Source: Planctomycetota bacterium
GTDB lineage: Bacteria; Planctomycetota; UBA1135; UBA2386
Direction: 5' to 3'
Length of the DNA: 6,637 nt
Assembly: GCA_020425885.1 (NCBI GenBank)
Contig: JAGQRA010000078.1
Location: 1-6,637, forward strand
The notes under the pieces were generated by a model. The model searched no databases. It had not been told where the DNA came from and saw only the letters and a list, made by a program, of their open reading frames with translations. Below are positions 1 to 5,258 of this stretch, in pieces. Within the stretch, counting starts at the first letter, position 1, and each line of letters starts with the position of its first letter. The position numbers and the translations under genes were made by a program.

Positions 1-631
1 AGGCCAGATGGAAGCGCTCGAGGTCGATCACGGCGTCGACGACGCGACGGAGGGCGGCGTTGCTCTCGACATGGAAATGCTCGCCCTCGAGATGCCATGC
101 ATCGCTCCAGTCGGAGCGTTCCTTCTCGACCGCTGCCAGCGGCAACCAACCGCCGTCGTGCGGCCAGTACCACTCGCCGCCGCGGCGACGATGACCCAAC
201 AGCGTATGCGCCCCATCATGATCGGGATCGCGCAGCACGAGGTCGAGCGCGATGAGCCGGGCCAGGTCCGGCAGCTCGTGGTCCGTGGCCCACTGCACCA
301 TGAACCAACGGTGCTTCAGGTTGTCCGGCAGCCGATCCAGCAGCGCGAAGAACTCGCGCACCCGATCGCGTACGGTGTCGATGCCGGTGATCTCGGCGAG
401 CGGGACCGGCTGTCGCTTCCTGCCGACCTGCAACGTCAGGTTCCCGGGCTCGTAGCGCGACAGCACCCGGCCGCGCAGCGGTTCGCCGTGCTTCAACGTG
501 ACCACGTCACGTCGGTCGATCCCGTCCTGGGTGAGAACTGTGCCAGGACAGGAAGCCACCAGTGCCACCGACAGGAGTCGCGCCCGCCCCTGACTCACTC
601 GCCGGCATCGATTGGGCCAGAACGCTCGCAT
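1..631 (-). CDS. Secreted or lipoprotein of unknown function, N-terminal part (runs off the left edge)
   Basis: The frame is open from ATG at 631 to the window edge (210 residues, no stop), so the C-terminus is missing. The N-terminus has an Arg-rich stretch, a hydrophobic run LLSVALVA (19-26) and VASC ending at Cys28, which fits a lipobox. A GTG at 598 would give a shorter, more typical signal peptide (lipid Cys17). Neither start has a convincing ribosome-binding site. Residues about 45-85 look like a small beta-rich module (HGEPLRGRVLSRY, LTLQVG, PVPLAEI). A helical stretch follows at about 86-135, then a Trp-rich segment (GGEWYWPHDGGWLPL, 151-165) and LEGEHFHVESNAALRRVVD (181-199). From memory, the last part resembles the 'ehF.v.tn' entry to DUF1570-like or peptidase-like domains in planctomycete exported proteins; the diagnostic region lies outside the window. 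It starts 22 bases after the reductase stop, so it is probably the last or a later gene of that operon. No function is assigned. Confidence 0.75.
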   Translation of the reverse strand, partial: MRAFWPNRCRRVSQGRARLLSVALVASCPGTVLTQDGIDRRDVVTLKHGEPLRGRVLSRYEPGNLTLQVGRKRQPVPLAEITGIDTVRDRVREFFALLDRLPDNLKHRWFMVQWATDHELPDLARLIALDLVLRDPDHDGAHTLLGHRRRGGEWYWPHDGGWLPLAAVEKERSDWSDAWHLEGEHFHVESNAALRRVVDAVIDLERFHLA

Positions 632-653
632 TGCTTGTTCGGCAATCTACCAC

Positions 654-1319
654 CTACCGCGTGAGAACGACGTGGGTGGCGCGATCCGAGGCCACGTGCT
701 GCGTGCATTGATAGCCGAGGGCCATGGTATCGATGCCGGCGAGCAGGTTCTCACCGCGCCCGAGCAGCGCCGGCGCGATCACGAGGTGCAGCTCGTCGAT
801 CAGCCCGGCCGCGAGGTATTGGCGCACGGTGTCGACGCCGCCGCCGAGCCGGACGTCCTTGCCAGATGCCGCCTCGCGCGCGCGTTCCAGCGCGGCGTGG
901 ATGCCGTCGGTCACGAAATGGAACGTCGTGCCGCCCGCCATCGTGAGCGGCGCGCGGGCATGATGCGTCAGCACGAAGACCGGCACGTGGTAGGGCGGGT
1001 TGTCGCCCCACCAGCCCTGCCAACCGTCGTCGGTCCAGGCACCTCGCGACGGCGCGAACATGTTGCGGCCCATGATCCAGGCGCCGAGGTTGTCGAAGCC
1101 GCGCGCGGCGAAGTCGTCGTCGACGCCCTCGCGCCCGACCTCGTCACCGATCAGCGCACCGGCGAATTCGCCGGCCATCTTCTGGAACGTCTTGGTGCCG
1201 AACACCCACCGGTGCAACGCCATGCCGCCCTTGCCCATCGGATTCTCCAACGCCTGGTCGGGACCGGCACCGTAGCCATCGATGGAGATGCCGAACGCGT
1301 TCACGCGCAGTCTGGTCAT
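654..1319 (-). CDS. Dihydrofolate reductase / RibD C-terminal family protein
   Basis: A 221-residue cytosolic protein with the RibD_C / DHFR-like NADPH-binding fold. Visible landmarks are VNAFGISIDGY (6-16), the usual N-terminal strand and loop; WIMGRNMF (81-88), equivalent to the 'MGRkTf' motif; strand PVFVLTH (113-119); GGTTFHFVTDGI (129-140); and GGGVDTVRQYLAAGLIDELH (159-178) followed by LVIAPALLGRGENL, the hallmark C-terminal motif. The family includes riboflavin-pathway reductases, but stand-alone members are mostly uncharacterised NADPH-dependent reductases; the substrate cannot be told here, and no RibD deaminase domain is attached. The ATG at 1319 is preferred over an upstream in-frame GTG (1376) because the family normally begins at this 'M..LRV.AFG.S.DG' sequence and GGGAG lies 9 bases upstream. 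It starts 85 bases after the TlpA-like gene and ends (TAG) 22 bases before the next gene, so it is likely co-transcribed with both. Confidence 0.9.
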   Translation of the reverse strand: MTRLRVNAFGISIDGYGAGPDQALENPMGKGGMALHRWVFGTKTFQKMAGEFAGALIGDEVGREGVDDDFAARGFDNLGAWIMGRNMFAPSRGAWTDDGWQGWWGDNPPYHVPVFVLTHHARAPLTMAGGTTFHFVTDGIHAALERAREAASGKDVRLGGGVDTVRQYLAAGLIDELHLVIAPALLGRGENLLAGIDTMALGYQCTQHVASDRATHVVLTR

Positions 1320-1328
1320 CGACGCAGT

Positions 1329-1333
1329 CTCCC
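1329..1333 (-). promoter_or_regulatory. Ribosome-binding site of the DHFR/RibD-C gene
   Basis: GGGAG on the minus strand, 9 bases before the ATG at 1319. It supports this start over the in-frame GTG at 1376, which would add a 19-residue extension. Confidence 0.5.
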
Positions 1334-1404
1334 GGGCGCCTGCACTGCCTGCAATCATGGCGGCGACGATTCCCACCGCAGCGGGACCCGGAACCCAGAC
1401 CTGC

Positions 1405-2475
1405 TCAGCGCCCTTCGCCTTCGGCCAGCAGTTCGGCGATCCTGGTCTGCAGTTCCTGGCCGCGCAGACCTCGGAAGCGGATGCGCCCGGCGCGATCGAG
1501 CAGGAAGGTCGACGGCCAGCCGGTAACGCCCCACGATTCCGGCAGCGACCCCGCCGTACCCTCGGGCCCGCACCAGACGTTGATCCAATCGAGTTGCTGC
1601 TCCCTGGCCATGGTCGCGGCCTTGTGCCGATCCTTGTCGGAGTTCACGCCGACGTAGGTGAACGGCTGCCCCGCGAACTGCTGCACGAGCGACCGCTCGT
1701 GTGGGATCTCCTCCCGGCACGGGCCTCACCAGAAGCCCCAGAACCTGATCAACGTCACCGTGCCGCGCGTGGCCGCCAGGTCGAAGTCGGCCCCATCGAG
1801 GGTCTCGCCGGCGAGCGCCGGTGCCGGCGCGCCGAGACGCGTCGCCTGCAGCCGCGCCGTCGCCCGCGCCATCATGGTTTCGACGCCCTCCGCCCAGTAG
1901 TCGTCGAGATCGGCCCGGCGTTCGCCGGCCAACTCGATCTGGCGCATGAACTCGTCGCGTTCGGCGTCGCGAAGCAGGTCGATGCCATCGAGATCCATGA
2001 AGATGCAGACCTTGCGCAACGGCACGATCGCCCTGACGAACGGCGTCGCGGCCTCGTCTTCGACGCGCTGCAACAATCGCAGCTTCCGGTCGGCCTCGGC
2101 GCGCAGCTCCGCACGGTCACGACAGAGCTGGCCCAGGTGGATGAGCATGATCGTCCACGCGTGCTCGTCGTCCCGCGCCACCGCGGAGAATCGCTCGAGC
2201 GTGCCTTCGAGCAGGTCACCGCTCTGCGCCACCGAACCGGCGCGCTGGCACGCATCGACGGCATAGAACAGCGGCAGCCACTGCAGGCGCGGCCGCGTCT
2301 GCGAGGCGGAGTAGGCCCAGGTGTCAGCGACGAAGGTGCCGAGCTCGGCATCGGACCAGCTCTCGACGGAACCGTTGTCCAGGCGCCGCCACAACGCGGT
2401 GCACTCCGGCGGCACACCCGTGCACGATGCGAACGACGCGATCAGCGCGACGAGCAGAAGAATGCGGGCATTCAT
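1405..2475 (-). CDS. Probable selenoprotein: TlpA/thioredoxin-like lipoprotein with a U-G-P-C active site (UGA read as Sec250)
   Basis: Read through one internal TGA, this frame gives 356 residues. Residues 1-18 (MNARILLLVALIASFASC) form a signal peptide ending at a lipobox-like FASC, so it is probably an exported lipoprotein. Residues about 19-212 form a mostly helical, Arg/Glu-rich domain I do not recognise. From about 214 (LGAPAPALAGETLDG) a TlpA/ResA/AhpC-type thioredoxin fold follows: strand GTVTLIRFWGFW (238-249), then Sec250-G-P-C253-REEIPHERSL, strand FTYVGVNSD (272-280), helix, and GWPSTFLLDRAGRIRF (319-334) with cis-Pro321. Such proteins reduce or exchange disulfides outside the cytoplasm; the first active-site residue is the attacking thiol, here replaced by UGA. 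The final stop is also TGA (1407-1405). ATG 2475 was chosen over ATG 2535 because it puts the signal peptide at the N-terminus; its ribosome site is weak. Alternatives are a nonsense mutation or an assembly error, but the exact Cys position, the intact downstream fold and the SECIS-like hairpin favour selenocysteine. Confidence 0.8.
1684..1701 (-). promoter_or_regulatory. SECIS-like stem-loop for selenocysteine insertion
   Basis: On the minus strand CACGAGCGGTCGCTCGTG is a perfect inverted repeat: a 7-bp stem CACGAGC/GCUCGUG with a GGUC tetraloop (C-G closing of the loop is also possible). The stem begins 24 bases and the loop 31 bases after the UGA. Bacterial SECIS elements lie inside the coding region just downstream of the UGA, with a short stem and a small loop carrying G (in E. 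coli a GU pair) that SelB binds; the E. coli fdhF loop is also GGUC as I recall it. The bulged U of the E. coli stem is absent, but that feature varies among bacteria. The repeat encodes HERSLV and so lies within conserved protein sequence. Confidence 0.65.
1695..1724 (-). other. Alternative hairpin directly after the UGA, competing with the SECIS-like stem
   Basis: From the second base after the UGA, GCCCGUG (1724-1718) can pair with CACGAGC (1701-1695) with one C-A mismatch. This encloses an inner GGGA/UCCC stem with a GGAGA loop. The right arm is the same 7 bases that form the left arm of the SECIS-like stem, so the two folds exclude each other. The pairing is directly visible; any role is inference, and GC-rich coding sequence folds easily. 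Confidence 0.35.
1726..1728 (-). other. In-frame UGA, proposed selenocysteine codon (Sec250)
   Basis: TGA on the minus strand sits between the codons for FWGFW and GPCREEIPHE. Thioredoxin-fold proteins have W-C-G-P-C-R here, so the UGA replaces precisely the N-terminal, nucleophilic cysteine. The frame is the same on both sides, and there is no other stop between 2475 and the end at 1405. UGA is otherwise an ordinary stop in this window: it ends the glycine-rich gene, the saccharopine dehydrogenase-family gene, the MFS gene and this gene itself. Genome-wide UGA reassignment is therefore unlikely. Confidence 0.75.
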
Positions 2476-2576
2476 CGGGTATCGCCGATCAGGCGGCACG
2501 CGTGAGGATCCGGGACGGTGCGTTTGGAATCTCATCGAACATGGATCTGCGGAGAGCTCGCCAACTCAGGTGGCGC

Positions 2577-2606
2577 GCAGCTGCGTGCCCCTTGACACGC
2601 GGCTGC
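2577..2606 (-). terminator. Strong hairpin between the glycine-rich gene and the TlpA-like gene, possible terminator
   Basis: Minus-strand GCAGCCGCGTG and CACGCAGCTGC form an 11-bp stem with a single C-A mismatch around an 8-base loop. It begins 42 bases after the stop of the glycine-rich gene and ends 101 bases before the ATG of the TlpA-like gene. No U-tract follows, so it is not a classic intrinsic terminator. It could still terminate or stabilise the upstream transcript end, which would make the TlpA-like gene the first gene of its own operon. The remainder of this 173-base gap shows no gene and no convincing promoter. Confidence 0.4.
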
Positions 2607-2648
2607 TATGGGGTCGCCATGCGGCGAACGCTGTCGCCTCCCCGGGCA

Positions 2649-3728
2649 TCACCGCACCGTCGAGTGGATCGTATTGGTGTAGCGCGGTGGCAGCACGGTG
2701 TACCAGTCGAGCCCGGCGGTCCAGAGGTCGAGGCCGATGAGGCCAGGAACCAAGGGTACCGCCAGCTGATTGGTGACGAGCGGGTCGTGACCCGTGCCGG
2801 GCATGGTGGCGAGCGCAAACGTGATCGCCGTTGGAACGTCGATACCGACGACGCCGTAGGGGCCGGTGTAGGATCCCGGCCGGAACGACGCAGCCAGAAA
2901 CACACCATCACCGCGCGGCGCTTGAACTCGCACACCCCACTGGTTGCCGATGATCGGCGGCGACATCTCTTCGAGCCGCGGCAAGCGGAACGTAATGGGG
3001 GGTGGGTCGACGAGACCGATCAGGACCGGCGCTGCGCCGTAGGCCTCGAGGCGGATGACGCCAGCGTATGAATTCGGGACAGTGGGGATGGCGGTGGCTT
3101 GCACGAGTCCGCTGGAATGCACCGTGAGGCCGCCCAATCCCCGCAAGAGCAGCGAGCCACCCGAACCGACCGACGTCGACCACCCACCACTTGCACCGTT
3201 GGCCGACACTCTTCCGTACACGTCGATACGGCCGCCGGCCTCGAGGACGATGGTGCCGCCGCCACCGCCGCCCATCGACCTCAGCCCGGTCAAGCAGTTG
3301 CTGCCGAACAGCGTGCTGTAGAACGTAGTCTCACCACCCGGGCTGCCGCCGATCAACGAGAACGGGACGGCCTGCCCCCAATTGCCCACGTGGATGCCGT
3401 TCCCAGGGGTGACCGATGTCCCGTAACAGCCAATCCCGTAGGCGACGCCGGGTGAACCGCTACCGGCGAGCGTGGCGCCGGGACCGCTGGTCGAGAAACT
3501 CGCGTCGACGTCGAGTTGGCCTCGAATGACCGCATCGCCGTCGCAGCGGATCTGCACCGGATGATCGCCGTTGAAGTTGACGCGCACGCCGGCCGGGATG
3601 TCGATCGACGAGAACGCGAACTGACCTTGCGTTGGGAGCGTGTACAGCGTGAGGTTGCTGGTCGGATTCAGTACCGGGTGCTGTGCCGCGACTACGCAGG
3701 CAAACAGCGGAATGGAGAGTAGGCGCAC
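2649..3728 (-). CDS. Glycine-rich secreted protein, probable beta-helix-like extracellular protein
   Basis: A 359-residue exported protein. Residues 1-15 are a short signal peptide (hydrophobic LLSIPLFACVVA, likely cut after VAA at 15). From about residue 40 come beta-strand-rich segments (FSSIDIPAGVRVNF, VQIRCDGDAVIRGQLDV), then a glycine-rich core with GGGGGG at 153-158 followed by TIVLEAGGRIDVYGRVSANG and GGSLLLRGLGGLTVHSSGLVQA. The pattern of alternating hydrophobic residues between Gly turns resembles right-handed beta-helix or autotransporter-like surface proteins. The tail from about 315 (DPLVTNQLAVPLVPGLIG, then LDLWTAGLDWY) resembles the closing module of many planctomycete secreted proteins as I remember them. 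The start is GTG at 3728, fixed by GGAGGAA just upstream; a longer frame back to 4031 has no signal peptide at its start. No catalytic motif is visible, and function is unknown; a structural, adhesive or envelope role is only inference. It diverges from the gene at 4043 and is separated from the next gene by a hairpin. Confidence 0.8.
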   Translation of the reverse strand: MRLLSIPLFACVVAAQHPVLNPTSNLTLYTLPTQGQFAFSSIDIPAGVRVNFNGDHPVQIRCDGDAVIRGQLDVDASFSTSGPGATLAGSGSPGVAYGIGCYGTSVTPGNGIHVGNWGQAVPFSLIGGSPGGETTFYSTLFGSNCLTGLRSMGGGGGGTIVLEAGGRIDVYGRVSANGASGGWSTSVGSGGSLLLRGLGGLTVHSSGLVQATAIPTVPNSYAGVIRLEAYGAAPVLIGLVDPPPITFRLPRLEEMSPPIIGNQWGVRVQAPRGDGVFLAASFRPGSYTGPYGVVGIDVPTAITFALATMPGTGHDPLVTNQLAVPLVPGLIGLDLWTAGLDWYTVLPPRYTNTIHSTVR

Positions 3729-3730
3729 GG

Positions 3731-3737
3731 TTCCTCC
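3731..3737 (-). promoter_or_regulatory. Strong Shine-Dalgarno for the glycine-rich secreted protein
   Basis: GGAGGAA on the minus strand, with GGAGG 4 bases before the GTG at 3728. It is the best ribosome-binding site in the window and decides the non-ATG start, which in turn exposes a proper signal peptide. Confidence 0.75.
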
Positions 3738-3947
3738 ATGAGCGAGTCGCGGGATCCTGGCATCGACAGAAGGGCCATGGAAACGGATTGAGCCAACCCT
3801 TCGCATACCCGTCTTCAACTGCTGCAGACCAGCGCCGCACCACCCAGCGCACTGCGCCCCCTGCAGCCTACCCCCCATCGGATCATCCATACGACCTGGC
3901 CGCAAGCCTCGCCCGGCATACCGACCCCGCGAAGCCCGGCTCCGGGG

Positions 3948-3976
3948 TTGCGCCGGCAACGACCGCTCAGAACAAT
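3948..3976 (+). promoter_or_regulatory. Weak sigma70-like promoter candidate upstream of the saccharopine dehydrogenase-family gene
   Basis: TTGCGC (3 of 6 matches to TTGACA) and AACAAT (4 of 6 to TATAAT) are separated by exactly 17 bases. The -10 ends 66 bases before the ATG at 4043. It lies in the divergent gap where a rightward promoter is needed, but the match is poor and could be chance. Confidence 0.2.
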
Positions 3977-4042
3977 GCTCGCCCCTCGGACCCGGTCGGC
4001 ACACCGCCGTGACCGCCTCCGCACGTGGCACCGCTCCCGCAC

Positions 4043-5119
4043 ATGAAAGAACTCGTCATCCTCGGCGCCGGCAAGATCGGCCGCATGGTCTACCACCTCA
4101 TGGCCACGACCGGCGACTACGACGTCCGCATCGGTGACGCCTTCGCGCCGGCCATCGAGACGATGCAGGCGAAGTACCCGAAGCTGAACGGCAAGGTCGT
4201 GGAGTTCGACGACGAGGGCAGCCTCGACGCGATCCTGCAGGGCGCCTGGGCGGTGATCAGCTGCGCGCCGTTCCACTGCAACCCGCTGATCGCGGCGCGG
4301 GCGAAGGTGCACGGCGTACACTACTTCGACCTGACCGAGGACGTCGCGGTGACGCAGCAGGTCAAGGAACTCGCCGAGGACAGCTCGACGCTGTTCGCGC
4401 CGCAGTGCGGCCTGGCGCCGGGCTTCATCACGATCGTGGCCAACCATCTGATGAAGTCGATGACCGCGGTCACCGATCTGCGGATGCGGGTCGGCGCGCT
4501 GCCGCGCTACCCGAGCAACCGGCTCAAGTACAACCTGACGTGGAGCACCGAGGGGCTGATCAACGAGTACTGCAACCCGTGCGAGGCGGTCGAGGGCGGC
4601 GAGCTGACGACGGTACCGCCGCTGACGCAGCTCGAGGGGCTGATGATCGACGGCGTCGAGTACGAGGCGTTCAACACCTCGGGCGGTCTCGGCACGATGG
4701 CGATCACGCTCAAGGACCGGGTCAAGAACGTCAACTACAAGACCATCCGCTACCCGGGCCACTGCGAGCTGATGAAGTTCCTGCTTCAGGACCTGCAGAT
4801 GCAGGACAATCAGGATCAGCTGCGGGAGATCTTCGAGCGCTGCCTGCCGACGACGTTCCGCGACCAGATCGTGATCTTCGTCAGCGCCACCGGCAAGTTC
4901 CGTGGCCGCCTGACCGAGGGCACCTACGCCAAGACGATCTACCACCAGGAGATCGACGGCGAGAACTGGAGCGGCATCCAGATCACGACCGCGGCCGGCG
5001 TGACCGCGATCGTCGACCTGCTGCGCGAGGGCAGGATCCAGGACAAGGGCCTGCTGCGCATGGAAAGCGTCGACTACGAGGCGTTCCTGCACAACCGCTT
5101 CGGCCGCTACTACGCCTGA
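4043..5119 (+). CDS. Saccharopine dehydrogenase-family NAD(P)-dependent oxidoreductase
   Basis: A 358-residue cytosolic protein. It opens with a Rossmann strand and loop, MKELVILGAGKIGRMVYHLM, whose G8-A-G-K-I-G13 is a GxGxxG dinucleotide site; GD at 31-32 ends the second strand region. VISCAPFHCNPLIAARA (71-87) and HYFDLTED (93-100) are typical of the family, as is CGLAPGFITIVANHLM (122-137). The catalytic-domain region has LKYNLTWSTEGLINEYCNPC (161-180) and KTIRYPGHCELMKFL (233-247). Relatives make or break the C-N bond between an amino acid and a keto acid: saccharopine reductase or dehydrogenase in lysine metabolism, and carboxynorspermidine dehydrogenase in polyamine synthesis. Length and motifs fit a Lys9-like enzyme, but the substrate cannot be decided and no lysine-pathway gene is nearby. 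ATG 4043 is preferred over GTG 4025 because the Rossmann strand should begin almost at the N-terminus; no Shine-Dalgarno is visible before either. The MFS gene follows after 139 bases. Confidence 0.9.
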   Translation: MKELVILGAGKIGRMVYHLMATTGDYDVRIGDAFAPAIETMQAKYPKLNGKVVEFDDEGSLDAILQGAWAVISCAPFHCNPLIAARAKVHGVHYFDLTEDVAVTQQVKELAEDSSTLFAPQCGLAPGFITIVANHLMKSMTAVTDLRMRVGALPRYPSNRLKYNLTWSTEGLINEYCNPCEAVEGGELTTVPPLTQLEGLMIDGVEYEAFNTSGGLGTMAITLKDRVKNVNYKTIRYPGHCELMKFLLQDLQMQDNQDQLREIFERCLPTTFRDQIVIFVSATGKFRGRLTEGTYAKTIYHQEIDGENWSGIQITTAAGVTAIVDLLREGRIQDKGLLRMESVDYEAFLHNRFGRYYA

Positions 5120-5182
5120 GCGAGCGCCGCGACCAGGGCGCGCAAGCTGCGTTCGATGGCGGCGGCGCGCTCTGAGGTAGGC

Positions 5183-5215
5183 GTTCGACTCGGCACGAAC
5201 GGCCGCGAGTCGAAC
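5183..5215 (+). repeat. Perfect 10-bp inverted repeat between the dehydrogenase and MFS genes
   Basis: GTTCGACTCG (5183-5192) and CGAGTCGAAC (5206-5215) are exact reverse complements around a 13-base spacer. The element starts 63 bases after the dehydrogenase stop and ends 43 bases before the MFS ATG. It could be a hairpin that attenuates or terminates transcription between the two genes, or an operator for a dimeric regulator. No T-tract follows on either strand. A smaller hairpin, GCGAG-TCGAA-CTCGC (5205-5219), overlaps its right arm. Confidence 0.5.
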
Positions 5216-5258
5216 TCGCAGTGGCATCGACGCGCACCGGCAGCCAGAATCCCGCCCC

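Larger units (their letters stand above)
3729..4042. other. Divergent intergenic region (314 bases)
   Basis: This gap separates the leftward block from the rightward block and must carry promoters for both. Frames cross it on both strands but show no protein-like composition, no signal peptide and no motif, so I call no gene. Apart from the Shine-Dalgarno at 3731-3737 and a weak promoter candidate at 3948-3976, I see only a small hairpin GTTGC-GCCG-GCAAC at 3947-3960, which overlaps the candidate -35 element. Confidence 0.6.

Noticed and set aside
1405..1686. Independent small thioredoxin-like gene starting at GTG 1686
   Set aside because: It would lack the GPC active-site region and the first strand. 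The frame continues directly from the upstream half through one TGA, so it is the C-terminal part of the same gene.
1711..1716. GGAGGAG just after the UGA as a re-initiation ribosome-binding site
   Set aside because: No ATG or GTG lies 5-10 bases downstream; the first in-frame GTG is over 20 bases away. The bases encode conserved REEI residues of the fold.
1355..1729. Frameshift explanation for the split TlpA-like gene (another minus frame overlaps the break)
   Set aside because: Both halves are in the same frame and all landmark residues are in register; only the TGA separates them. The overlapping frame is Arg-rich noise.
1282..2505. Long open frame on the plus strand (407 codons) opposite the TlpA-like gene
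   Set aside because: Its translation is Arg/Gln/His-rich with no domain, while the minus strand gives a lipoprotein signal peptide and a thioredoxin fold. It is a high-GC shadow that hides the real gene.
2592..2597. Perfect TTGACA -35 box on the plus strand
   Set aside because: No -10 element lies at 16-18 bases, no rightward gene follows, and it lies within the loop and arm of the hairpin at 2577-2606.
5108..5175. Minus-strand frame reading SERAAAIERSLRALVAALAQ before a stop, possible gene remnant
   Set aside because: The 20-odd residues look like a helical C-terminus, but no start, domain or longer coherent frame precedes them, and the frame overlaps the end of the dehydrogenase gene. Chance in GC-rich sequence is the simplest reading.
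5181..5219. T-arm-like GTTCGACTC suggesting a tRNA remnant
   Set aside because: The flanking bases do not form the 5-bp T-stem around a 7-base loop, and no anticodon arm or acceptor stem is visible. The repeat is better described as a simple palindrome.
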